A DNA stretch of 64,000 bases, taken from an uncultured Muribaculaceae bacterium (GTDB lineage: Bacteria; Bacteroidota; Bacteroidia; Bacteroidales; Muribaculaceae). Numbering within the stretch: the stretch's first letter is position 1; each line of letters starts with the position of its first letter. Both the position numbers and the translations under genes were made by a program. Of this stretch, positions 26,620 to 35,522 are shown in pieces. Location: contig CAJURN010000012.1 of the NCBI GenBank assembly GCA_910589055.1, positions 1 through 64,000 of the forward strand. The letters run 5' to 3'. A model generated the notes under the pieces. The model saw nothing but the letters and a program-made list of their open reading frames with translations, was not told where the DNA came from and did no database searches.

Positions 26620-29124
26620 ATGCTGAAACAGAATTTCAAATACATCTTTGCCGCCCTCGCCTTCTCGCTGGCCGCATGCTCCGACGACGATCCGATTCTG
26701 CCGGTGACCCCCGATGATCCGCAGCTGACGCCCGACGATGAATTGCTATACCACGACTATGTGCGCTCCGATGTGTACCCTAAACTTAACAATGAGGTAT
26801 ATCTCAATCCGCCGCCACTGTTGGTACCCGACTCATGGCGCGGCGACTCATTGGTACAGTTCGAGGTGTCGGCAGATGCCGGTTTCAGCACAAGCACATT
26901 CCTGAGCGAGCCACACCCGTGGTCGATGGCCTCCCCTCACAAACGTCTGGAGCCGGGACGATGGTACTGGCGCTACCGCCACGTAGCCACCGACGGCACC
27001 GAAGGTGAATGGAGCGGAGCAATCGCGTTCAATATCGACGGGTCGCTACCCGAATTTGCCACACCGTCGATTGAGGATTTCAACGCCGCACTTCCCACCG
27101 GGCATCCACGTCTCAACAGCTATATCGACGACAATCTCGAATCCGCGCGCGCAGGCATCAAGAGCCATCCCGAATACAAGGCCATGATCGCACGCGCCAC
27201 CACGGCAATGAATCTCGACTATACCGACATATCGGCATATTATGCAAACAAAGCTATGTCGGAGACCCTGAACTACGCGGTCAGCCACCTCTATCAGGCC
27301 TGGATTCTGACCCGGGACGAGCAATATGCCTCCAAAATGATGGAAATTATTCAGGCCATGATTGCCCGCCCCGCCACCGACCGTGAACTTTTCAACGGCG
27401 ACTCCAATTTCCAGCCCTCCAATATCGCACAATGCTACATCCGTATCTACGACAGTCTTTTCGACCGTCTTAGCCAGAGCGAGCGTGCAGCCTCGGAAGA
27501 ATTCATGCTGCGCATCGTGCGCCGTCTGCTCAAAGCCCAGATGGGTCAGGAGGATAATCTCTTCGACAGCCATTTCTGGCAGCACAACATGCTCGGTGTG
27601 TTCCAGTGTGTGTACATGCTCCACGACAAGATGCCTTATCGCGAGATGGCTCTCGAGGCTTTGGACTACTACTATGAGCTTTGGGTGACACGCGCTCCCG
27701 GCTCGGGCTACAACCGCGACGGCGTGTGGCACAACAGCGCCGCTTATTTCGACGCCAACATGGAAACACTCCATTACATGCCTCTGATTCTCTCAAAAAT
27801 CACCGGATTTGACTTTCTGAGCCATCCCTGGTATCAGAACGCCGGCAAATCAATACCTTACACCTGGCCCACCGCCTCCCAGAGCAGCGGGTTCGGCGAC
27901 AGCAGCGATTCGGGCACACCTTCGCGCCTGCGTGTGGCAATGGCCGACTTCCTTGCCCGCCACACCGGCGACGAATTTGCAGGATGGTATGCCGAGCAGA
28001 ACCGGAGCTTGCTCCAGGCTGATTTCGTGTTCCGTCTCGACCGTATGGTAAACAGCTACTCCTACTCCACTTCCCGCCCCGACCATATCGACAAACTCAT
28101 CTGGTACAAAGACACAGGCGAGGCTGTGGCTCACAGCGACCTTGCCGACATTGACAACAATCTTGCGGTGTCGTTCAAGTCGAGCCGTTTCGGCTGCACA
28201 CAGCATACCTACGCCAATCAAAATGCCTTCAACATAGTTTACCGCGGATGCGATGTATTCCGCAACACGGGACACTATTTCAAATACGCCTCTCCCCATC
28301 ACATCATGGACTACCGCCACTCCCGCGCCCACAACACAATCCTCGTCGACGGCATAGGGCAGGCTTTCGCCCCCGAAGCCTACGGCAACATCGTGCGCGG
28401 AATCGAGAGCGACAATATTGTGTACATTATGGGCGATGCCTCCAACGCCTACACCGATTCATGCCACCTGCAGGTGTGGATCAACAATTTCAAGGACGCG
28501 GGCCTGACACAGAGCCGCGAGAACGGATTCGGCTCCACACCCCTGAGCCTGTATCAGCGACATGTGCTCATGTTAGGAGGTAACATCGTGGTGGTATACG
28601 ACGACATCGCCACCTCTGCTCCGGCCTCAATCAACTGGATGCTCAACAACCGCAATGAATTCACAACCGGAGCCGACGGCTCGACATTCACCGTGGAGAA
28701 CGCCGAAAAGAATTTCGCCGCCGACTCGCGCCTGCTCTGCTCAACATCCTTTACCCATCAGGAAAGCACCGAATTCTTCTACCCCACTCCGTCGAAAGCT
28801 CAATATCCCGACCACTGGCACTACATGGCAACTACGTCGAAGGATACTTCGTTCCGTTTTCTGTTCGTGCTCAAGGTGCGTGACCTCGACGAACCGGCAA
28901 CCGTAATAGAACCTGACGCGAGCGGCACCGTGAATATCGACGGATGGACAATCCGCGCCGCCTTCGACGGCCAGGCTCCCTCGCTATCCATCAGCAATCC
29001 CGCCCTCAACGCATCATTCAACCTCAACTCCGACGGAGGCGTGATACACGACACCGTCGACGGCGCGGCCACTGAATTGGAAACCATTGACTACACACCA
29101 TTGCATACACGTTCACAATCATGA
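26620..29124 (+). CDS. Polysaccharide lyase, DUF4962 + heparinase II/III type, lipoprotein (lyase C)
   Basis: 834 residues with lipobox L-A-A-C (Cys about 20) followed by S-D-D-D, a signal often linked to surface exposure. The DUF4962 segment (RWYWRYRHVATDG), helical toroid (DSHFWQHNML; DGVWHNSAAYFDAN) and beta-sheet domain (FKSSRFGCTQHTYANQNAF; NTGHYFKYAS; SRAHNTILVDG) are present. Compared with lyases A and B, the GDSYY block reads NSAAYF and the GHH block reads GHY, so it belongs to a different subgroup. As a likely surface lipoprotein it may make the first cuts before SusCD import. Its stop overlaps the next gene start by 4 nt (ATGA). Confidence 0.85.
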   Translation: MLKQNFKYIFAALAFSLAACSDDDPILPVTPDDPQLTPDDELLYHDYVRSDVYPKLNNEVYLNPPPLLVPDSWRGDSLVQFEVSADAGFSTSTFLSEPHPWSMASPHKRLEPGRWYWRYRHVATDGTEGEWSGAIAFNIDGSLPEFATPSIEDFNAALPTGHPRLNSYIDDNLESARAGIKSHPEYKAMIARATTAMNLDYTDISAYYANKAMSETLNYAVSHLYQAWILTRDEQYASKMMEIIQAMIARPATDRELFNGDSNFQPSNIAQCYIRIYDSLFDRLSQSERAASEEFMLRIVRRLLKAQMGQEDNLFDSHFWQHNMLGVFQCVYMLHDKMPYREMALEALDYYYELWVTRAPGSGYNRDGVWHNSAAYFDANMETLHYMPLILSKITGFDFLSHPWYQNAGKSIPYTWPTASQSSGFGDSSDSGTPSRLRVAMADFLARHTGDEFAGWYAEQNRSLLQADFVFRLDRMVNSYSYSTSRPDHIDKLIWYKDTGEAVAHSDLADIDNNLAVSFKSSRFGCTQHTYANQNAFNIVYRGCDVFRNTGHYFKYASPHHIMDYRHSRAHNTILVDGIGQAFAPEAYGNIVRGIESDNIVYIMGDASNAYTDSCHLQVWINNFKDAGLTQSRENGFGSTPLSLYQRHVLMLGGNIVVVYDDIATSAPASINWMLNNRNEFTTGADGSTFTVENAEKNFAADSRLLCSTSFTHQESTEFFYPTPSKAQYPDHWHYMATTSKDTSFRFLFVLKVRDLDEPATVIEPDASGTVNIDGWTIRAAFDGQAPSLSISNPALNASFNLNSDGGVIHDTVDGAATELETIDYTPLHTRSQS

Positions 29125-32100
29125 AGCTATCAATCATCACACTTCTGCTATGTCTCGGAATTTCCGTGCCGGGATTCGCTGAAGAAAGAATCTTTGCTGA
29201 ATATTTCGACATCCCCGTGGGAAGTCCGGCGGGTACGGAAGTCACCGGACGTATCCATCTTGAGCGCAACAAGGATGTGGCTGTAAGTCCCATTCCAGAA
29301 GGTTACACTTTTGAGATTCTGCGCCAGCGCGAAGGTCAGGATTATTTCGCCATCGACACCGAGCGCGATGCAGCCGGCCGCATCATGGGCGTGCTGTATG
29401 TAAAGGAAGGCGCCCAGCTCCCCGCTGATCGCGCAAGATATTCTCTCACAGTCGCACTCAAGGACGGCAAGAAACTCGTGCAGAAATTTCCCGTGAAAAT
29501 CAGCGCCGTCAAGCAGACGTTGTGGAGCGACCTCTACAACCGTTATGTGCCGCAGGTAATCAACAATCCCCGCATGTATGGCAAGGAAAAGCTCACCGAC
29601 GAGCAAGTGGCAGCAGCCATTACCGACCTGAAAGCCAACAATTACCGCTTCAGCGATGAGGTGTGCTACACCAAGCACCCTTCGGAATATCCCGGCCGAC
29701 TTGACGAGATAGACCACTGGAAGGGCGGCACAATTGATTACGACTACATGCGCGTGTGTAACCGCATAGGCCAGCTTGGCTACGCTTACGTGAAATCGCC
29801 CGTATACGGCTTCGAAGGCGACCCCGCCAAACACGCCGAGCTTCGCGATGTGATTGTGGATGCCATCCTTGCCTACACCGACGTATTCCCCATCGAAGGC
29901 ACCGACATGCTCATCGACGGCCAACCTATCGGCAAATACACCGGCGACGGATTCAGCCTTCTGCAGAAGCACCATCTTGCCGGCCACGAAATCGCCACAC
30001 ACCAGTGGACACTCACCGACCCGCTTATGGTGCCGGTGCTCAACATGATGCCCGACATTCTCGACGGCATATCCCAAGGCGACGAAAAGATGCAGCGCCT
30101 CCACGATGCGCTCATCCGCTACCTCCAGGTTTTCACATCAATAGTAGAAGGCCGTCGCGCCATCGACAATCCCAAAGAACGCTGGGGCCTGATTTCCGAC
30201 CCCAATTACTCGGCAGGTGCCTGGACCGATGCCAACCTCGGCCACCGCTCGCGCACCATGCTTGCCCTTCCCATCATCTGGGCCGACTACAACCGCCCCA
30301 TGACTTACGTACAGTACTGGTACGACGACTTTTACAAGGACAAGCCTTATGAGGGCTTCAACTACGCACACGGCTGGAGCCCTAACGGCGTAGTGGCTGA
30401 CGTGGCTCACTGGATGTCGCTCAGCAATATTCCCGCCCACCATTACAAGCAGTCCGGCTACCAGCCCGACGGCACTATCTCCCACCATGTAGCCAACGGT
30501 ACAGACGCCGCCATGTCGGCCTACGGATTTGAATGGCTCACCGACCTCAACACCGGCTTCAACTACTTCAAAAACACGCCCTACGAAATTCCGGGCGAGA
30601 ACATGCAGTTTGAGCTTGACCGCCTCATCGACATCTATCCCATATTCTTCTACAAGCAGGGAATGGACAACCTTATATCGGGCCGTTCGTTTCTTCAGGA
30701 CCCCAAACATTTCACACTCAAGAGCTATACCAAGGGCGTAAACTCCCTGCTTAAAGCCGTGAGCAAACGTTCGAAAGTCGAAAGAGCCGACTCACTGCGC
30801 GCTTTCGTCAAGGCACTCAAAGCCAACAAACATGAAATGACAGCCACCGTGCCTTTCTGGGTCAACGAATACATAATCCACCGTCAGGGCAACGAAAACG
30901 GCAAACAGCCATTCTTCGTATCGCTCAAACTGAAGTCGGAACGCACCGTGGGTGCTGAGGACTTCGACAAGAAGGTGCGCAAATCATGGCACATGGGCTA
31001 CGGCATCATGCAGACAAAAGTCAAGGGTGACGAATACGACGTTCCGGTGCTTGTGCAGTTCGACTGGCACGCTCTTCCCGGACTCACCGAGGAATGGCGC
31101 TCCGATCCTCTGCCTCTCAAGGGTGGTTCTCAGGCATCAAAACCCGGCGCCAACAAGATTGCCGGCGTGCTTGCCGACGGCACAGCAGGTATGGCAATCT
31201 ACCATCACCTCACCAAGGAAAAATACAGTTCCGCACAGGCTTTCAAGAGCTACGGGTTCGTAGGCGAGAGCGCCATCTCTCAGGGTTCTGCCATCAGCCG
31301 CTATCGCAAAGGCACGGGCGAGAACATCACCACGTTTATCGACCAGGGCGCACTTTCCTCGCCGCTCACAATATGCGTCGACGGCAAGACCACTGTTGTT
31401 GATGCCGGAAAATCGGTAGACCTCACTTTCACCTCATCCACTCCCATGTGGATGCACATCGGAGCCAAAGGCTACGTAGTGGTTCCCGACGGCAAAGCAA
31501 CCCTCCGTGTTGTAACAGGTGACAACGTGAACGTCACCGACCCCAAGTATAAATTCAAGGGCAAACGCGGTCCGGGCTATATCCTTGCGCTCGACCACGG
31601 AGCAAACCCCGCGGCAGGTACCGACAGCTACACCTATGCTGTTCTGCCCAATGCCACCGCTGAACGTATGCCCGAACTGGCTGCCGATTTCGTGAGCGAC
31701 TTCGATTTTGCCCGCAACGGAGCCTCGGCACACGCCCTCAGTTCCGCCAAAAACGGTGTGCACCAGTTTGCATTTTTCGCGCCTTCGAGCATAAAGGCCG
31801 GCAATATCACCGCCACTGCGGAAGCTCCTTCCCAACTTATGCTCCGCGAGACTTCCGATGCTTACATCCTCTCCGCCGGAAATCCTGCGCCCGACGATAA
31901 AAACGTCACCTCTCTTTCGTTTACCCTCTCGAAACGTCTTCCCGCAGGCACATATTCCTACCGTGTGGGCGGTATCTACCCCCTTGACGGCGAAACCGTG
32001 ACCGTGGCCGACGAAGGCAAGGGCTCCCGCATTACAGTGGAACTGCCTGATTTCCGCGACGAACAGAAGTACAACTATCAGACCGAACTCTACAATGCCG

Positions 32101-32132
32101 CACCTGTGGTAATTTCAATTCCCAAGAAATAA
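29121..32132 (+). CDS. PL8-family chondroitin/hyaluronan lyase-like protein with a divergent active site
   Basis: 1003 residues with a signal peptide, the length of chondroitin ABC lyases. An N-terminal beta-sandwich (about 20-150) is followed by the alpha-toroid with HEIATHQWTLTDPLMVPV near 290, then Q-P-D-G-T-I-S-H-H (His455, His456) and S-G-R-S-F (Arg about 521). C-terminal sheets carry VQFDWHALPG and LALDHGANP...YTYAVLP, all PL8 landmarks. PL8 enzymes eliminate at chondroitin, dermatan sulfate or hyaluronan. From memory, the Bacteroides ABC lyase uses a Tyr seven residues after the His; here those positions are Asp462 or Ala463, and the next Tyr is 468. Activity is therefore uncertain. 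It is tightly coupled between lyase C and sulfatase 2. Confidence 0.8.
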   Translation: MKLSIITLLLCLGISVPGFAEERIFAEYFDIPVGSPAGTEVTGRIHLERNKDVAVSPIPEGYTFEILRQREGQDYFAIDTERDAAGRIMGVLYVKEGAQLPADRARYSLTVALKDGKKLVQKFPVKISAVKQTLWSDLYNRYVPQVINNPRMYGKEKLTDEQVAAAITDLKANNYRFSDEVCYTKHPSEYPGRLDEIDHWKGGTIDYDYMRVCNRIGQLGYAYVKSPVYGFEGDPAKHAELRDVIVDAILAYTDVFPIEGTDMLIDGQPIGKYTGDGFSLLQKHHLAGHEIATHQWTLTDPLMVPVLNMMPDILDGISQGDEKMQRLHDALIRYLQVFTSIVEGRRAIDNPKERWGLISDPNYSAGAWTDANLGHRSRTMLALPIIWADYNRPMTYVQYWYDDFYKDKPYEGFNYAHGWSPNGVVADVAHWMSLSNIPAHHYKQSGYQPDGTISHHVANGTDAAMSAYGFEWLTDLNTGFNYFKNTPYEIPGENMQFELDRLIDIYPIFFYKQGMDNLISGRSFLQDPKHFTLKSYTKGVNSLLKAVSKRSKVERADSLRAFVKALKANKHEMTATVPFWVNEYIIHRQGNENGKQPFFVSLKLKSERTVGAEDFDKKVRKSWHMGYGIMQTKVKGDEYDVPVLVQFDWHALPGLTEEWRSDPLPLKGGSQASKPGANKIAGVLADGTAGMAIYHHLTKEKYSSAQAFKSYGFVGESAISQGSAISRYRKGTGENITTFIDQGALSSPLTICVDGKTTVVDAGKSVDLTFTSSTPMWMHIGAKGYVVVPDGKATLRVVTGDNVNVTDPKYKFKGKRGPGYILALDHGANPAAGTDSYTYAVLPNATAERMPELAADFVSDFDFARNGASAHALSSAKNGVHQFAFFAPSSIKAGNITATAEAPSQLMLRETSDAYILSAGNPAPDDKNVTSLSFTLSKRLPAGTYSYRVGGIYPLDGETVTVADEGKGSRITVELPDFRDEQKYNYQTELYNAAPVVISIPKK

Positions 32133-32134
32133 AG

Positions 32135-33511
32135 ATGAATACAACAAAATACCTCATGACACTCGCGGCTGCCGCAGGCGCTGTGCCTACGGCTATCGCA
32201 GCCGAGAAGCCCAATGTGGTGATTCTCCTTACCGACGACCAGGGCTACGGCGACCTCCGTTGCTATGGCAACCCCAAGGTGAGCACTCCCAATATTGACC
32301 GCCTTGCTTCCGAGGGCACGCTCTACACCGATTTCTATGCCGGTGCGGCAGCTTCCACCCCCTCTCGCGCCGGCCTTCTCACCGGCCGCTATGCCGAACG
32401 CGTAGGTGTTCCCGATGTTGTTGACGACACATCCGACAACGGAATAAAGGTCGATGAGCTCACTATTGCCGACTATCTCAAGCAGCACGGCTACTCCACC
32501 GGCATGTTCGGAAAATGGCATCTCGGCTATCAGCCGGAATACATGCCTAACCGCCATGGCTTCACCGAGTTCTACGGCTTGCCCTACTCCATGGATATGT
32601 GGCCCTTCCACCCTGCTCCCGACCACGCCTACCGCGCGTTGCCGCTCTATCAGAACGAGGAAGTGCTTGAATACAATCCGCCTGTCGACGAAATGACAAC
32701 ACGCCTTACCGACCGTGCCGTAGATTTCATCCGCCGCAATGCCGACGAGCCATTCTTCCTCTATCTGCCTTATACCCAGCCGCACGTTCCCCTCGGCGTG
32801 TCCGACAAATTCCGCGGTAAATCCGGCGAAGGTCTTTACGCCGATGTGCTGATGGAGATTGACTGGTCGGTTGGACAGATTGTCAACACCATCGACAGCC
32901 TCGGCCTTGGCGACAACACCCTCATACTTTTCACCTCCGACAACGGCCCCTGGCTCAGCTACGGCAACCATGCCGGCAGCACTCTCGGACTCCGCGAGGG
33001 CAAAGGCACAACATTCGAAGGAGGCCAGAGGGTTCCTCTTGTAGCACGCATGCCTGGCAAGATTGCTGCCGGAAAGCGCGACAGCCGCTTTTTCTCTGCC
33101 CTTGACTTAGCACCTACCATCACTACAATGGCAGGTGCCACGATGCCCGGCAAAAATAAGAATTTCGACGGTCAGGACGTTTCCGACATTCTTTTCAGCG
33201 AAAAATCCTCAGCACACAAGCCATTTTTCTTCGTCTACAACGGCAAGGTGGAGGCCGTGCGCGACGGCCGCTATAAATGCGTCGCCCCCCATTCCTACCG
33301 CATCGTGACCGAACCCGGTCGTGACGGAGAACCCGGACGTCAGATCATTGACGGAGCAAGCACCGGACTCGCACTGTTCGACCTTGAGACCGATCCTTAC
33401 GAGAAAAAAGACATATCCTCTAAAAAACCTGAAATCACAGCGCGCCTGAGCGCCATGATGGATGAGTTCCAGAAAGATATGGATAACGAAATGGCTCAAT
33501 ACCGGAAGTAA
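32135..33511 (+). CDS. Serine-type sulfatase, arylsulfatase A / GALNS-like (sulfatase 2)
   Basis: 458 residues with a signal peptide ending AAIAA-type residues near 22. Metal site PNVVILLTDDQGYGD, signature Ser74-T-P-S-R78 with AGLLTGRY, FGKWHLGY near 127-134, and FTSDNGPW near 267. The layout is that of arylsulfatase A and N-acetylgalactosamine-6-sulfatase (GALNS) relatives. Removal of a 6-O- or 4-O-sulfate from GalNAc of chondroitin would fit the PL8-like gene 2 nt upstream, but specificity is inferred. Like sulfatase 1 it needs serine-to-formylglycine conversion, for which the nearby anSME is the likely enzyme. Confidence 0.92.
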   Translation: MNTTKYLMTLAAAAGAVPTAIAAEKPNVVILLTDDQGYGDLRCYGNPKVSTPNIDRLASEGTLYTDFYAGAAASTPSRAGLLTGRYAERVGVPDVVDDTSDNGIKVDELTIADYLKQHGYSTGMFGKWHLGYQPEYMPNRHGFTEFYGLPYSMDMWPFHPAPDHAYRALPLYQNEEVLEYNPPVDEMTTRLTDRAVDFIRRNADEPFFLYLPYTQPHVPLGVSDKFRGKSGEGLYADVLMEIDWSVGQIVNTIDSLGLGDNTLILFTSDNGPWLSYGNHAGSTLGLREGKGTTFEGGQRVPLVARMPGKIAAGKRDSRFFSALDLAPTITTMAGATMPGKNKNFDGQDVSDILFSEKSSAHKPFFFVYNGKVEAVRDGRYKCVAPHSYRIVTEPGRDGEPGRQIIDGASTGLALFDLETDPYEKKDISSKKPEITARLSAMMDEFQKDMDNEMAQYRK

Positions 33512-33513
33512 TC

Positions 33514-35331
33514 ATGAAAAAAATAATCACTGCATTTGCTGCAATCTCCATGCTGGTTTCGGCCCGGGCGGCTGAGCCTGCTTGGGTCACAAAGGCATAC
33601 GACACAGCCACCGCCCAATCGGAAATAATGTATGGACGCGTCGAGAAAGAAGGCAAACTGCCCCGCTCGCGTGAGCGTGGTCTCCAAGGCCCTGAAGACT
33701 GGTGTGTCGGATTCTTTCCCGGCACGATGTGGCTTCTCTACTCGCACACCGGCGACAGCATCTGGCAATCCCGCGCGAGAAAAACCTGCGGAATGATAGC
33801 CGGCGAACGATTTAATGCGTTCGACCACGACCTCGGTTTCAAGATGCAATGCTCCTTCGGCACAGGCCTCTCGCTCGTTCCCGACAAAGAGTACGAGGAC
33901 ATCCTCTATCGCTCGGCCAGGACACTCGCCTCACGCTATAACCCGCGCGTCGGGCTTATCCAATCGTGGGAAGCCGACACTTCACGCGACTGGAAATTTC
34001 CCGTAATCATCGACAACATGATGAACCTCGAGCTTCTTATGGAGGCTTACAAACTCAGCGGAGACAGCTCGCTGCGCGATATAGCTCTGGCTCACGCCGA
34101 CAAAACGATGCGTTGCCATTATCGTCCTAACGTCACCTGCCCACACGTGGTGGATTATGACCCACAGACCGGTGAGGTGCGCAAATTCGACTGGAACAAT
34201 GGCTCCGACGACGTGTCGGTGTCGACCTGGGGACGCGGACAATCCTGGGGGCTGTACGGATTCACCATGATGTATCGAGAAACAGGCGACAGGAAGTATC
34301 TCAAACATGCCGAGCGAATTGCCGACTACCTGCTTTCCCATCCCAATCTTCCCGAAGATATGGTTCCGTACTGGGACTATACCGGAAGCGACCGCTCAAC
34401 CATGCGCGACGCGGCTGCCGCGGCAGTAATGGCATCCGCTCTGATGGAACTGAGCACATGGTCAGAAAACGGCGAGAAATATTTCGATGCCGGCGAACGC
34501 CAGCTCAAGAGTCTTGCCTCCGACGAATATCTCGCCTCGCCGGGCACCAACGACGGCTTTATCATCAAGCATGCAACCGGCAACTATCTTTGGAAAAGCG
34601 AGCTTGACGGTTCGCTGTCATATGCCGACTATTATTTCATGGAAGCCCTCGACCGCTATATGAAACTCATCAATGGACATACGTTGTACAACAACAGCGG
34701 ATACGTGCGCACATCAGTTGGCAACTGGTTTGTTGAAGCCCACGACCCGGCCACCACGGTAACCGAACATGACGGCGTAATCGACATCACCACGCCCAAA
34801 GGATTTTCAATGTGGTACGACCGCCCGCTCTCCGGCAACTACCGCATAAGCTATCAGGCAAAGATGGTCGACAAGGGCGGCCCATGCGACCGCGTGAGCG
34901 ACCTGAACTGCTTCTGGGGCGCAAAAGATCCCGACAACCCGGACAACCTCTATGCCAACGCAACCTGGCGCAAAGGTATTTTCCAACATTACAAGACCCT
35001 CAAGCTCTTCTATGTAGGTTACGGCGGCAATTACAACTCTACAACACGCTTCCGCCAGTACTACGGAGGCGGCCCCGGACTCTCCGATGATGTTGTGCGT
35101 CCGGTGATTGGTGAATACACCGACAAAGCCCACTTGCTCAAGCCCAACAAGTGGTATAAGATAGAGATTGAGGCCATGCCCGGCAAAACAGTTTTCAAGG
35201 TTGACGGAAAGGTGCTTTTCAGCCACGACTGCACCGCTGCCGACACCGACGGCTATTTCGGCCTTCGCCTACTTTCCAACCACTGCCTTATCCGCGACTT
35301 TAAAATTGACGACGCTCCCGACGGGAAATAA
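33514..35331 (+). CDS. GH88 unsaturated glucuronyl hydrolase fused to DUF6250
   Basis: 605 residues with a signal peptide but no lipobox. Residues about 20-385 are a GH88 barrel: GFFPGTMW, DHDLGF (Asp about 104), IIDNMMN (Asp about 166), WGRGQSWGLYG, SYADYYFMEALDRY. Residues about 405-600 are a DUF6250-type beta-sandwich, recognised by WYDRPLSGNYRISYQ, GPCDRVSDLNCFWGAKDP, FYVGYGGNYNSTTRFR and GYFGLR. DUF6250 is a concanavalin-like domain of unknown role, plausibly sugar-binding. A single-domain GH88 is about 400 residues, so the extra half is an added module. It is the last gene of the first unit; a terminator follows. Confidence 0.88.
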   Translation: MKKIITAFAAISMLVSARAAEPAWVTKAYDTATAQSEIMYGRVEKEGKLPRSRERGLQGPEDWCVGFFPGTMWLLYSHTGDSIWQSRARKTCGMIAGERFNAFDHDLGFKMQCSFGTGLSLVPDKEYEDILYRSARTLASRYNPRVGLIQSWEADTSRDWKFPVIIDNMMNLELLMEAYKLSGDSSLRDIALAHADKTMRCHYRPNVTCPHVVDYDPQTGEVRKFDWNNGSDDVSVSTWGRGQSWGLYGFTMMYRETGDRKYLKHAERIADYLLSHPNLPEDMVPYWDYTGSDRSTMRDAAAAAVMASALMELSTWSENGEKYFDAGERQLKSLASDEYLASPGTNDGFIIKHATGNYLWKSELDGSLSYADYYFMEALDRYMKLINGHTLYNNSGYVRTSVGNWFVEAHDPATTVTEHDGVIDITTPKGFSMWYDRPLSGNYRISYQAKMVDKGGPCDRVSDLNCFWGAKDPDNPDNLYANATWRKGIFQHYKTLKLFYVGYGGNYNSTTRFRQYYGGGPGLSDDVVRPVIGEYTDKAHLLKPNKWYKIEIEAMPGKTVFKVDGKVLFSHDCTAADTDGYFGLRLLSNHCLIRDFKIDDAPDGK

Positions 35332-35369
35332 AACCGGCATAAAAAGCACTGAATAAACTGATTAATAGG

Positions 35370-35397
35370 AAAGCGTGCACAAATGTGCACGCTTTTT
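35370..35397 (+). terminator. Rho-independent terminator after GH88-DUF6250
   Basis: AAAGCGTGCAC pairs with GTGCACGCTTT across a short AAAT loop and is followed by a T-run. It ends the transcript that begins at the 11.5-kb promoter. Confidence 0.8.
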
Positions 35398-35455
35398 CAA
35401 CATTTGCGCATGTCATTTTCTACATTTGAGGACATCGGGCATCGCCTTCATTATG

Positions 35456-35463
35456 TAATTTTG
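35456..35463 (+). promoter_or_regulatory. Putative -7 box of the GH29 / lyase D unit
   Basis: TAATTTTG, 59 nt upstream of the GH29 ATG and just after a terminator. A -33 TTTG exists at 35425-35428 but at a wider than normal spacing. The rest of this 191-bp gap holds only the terminator. Confidence 0.5.
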
Positions 35464-35522
35464 CAATAAGTAAGATGTACAAAATACATCCTACTTAGAA
35501 ACATCTAAATCCTGAAAACCAC

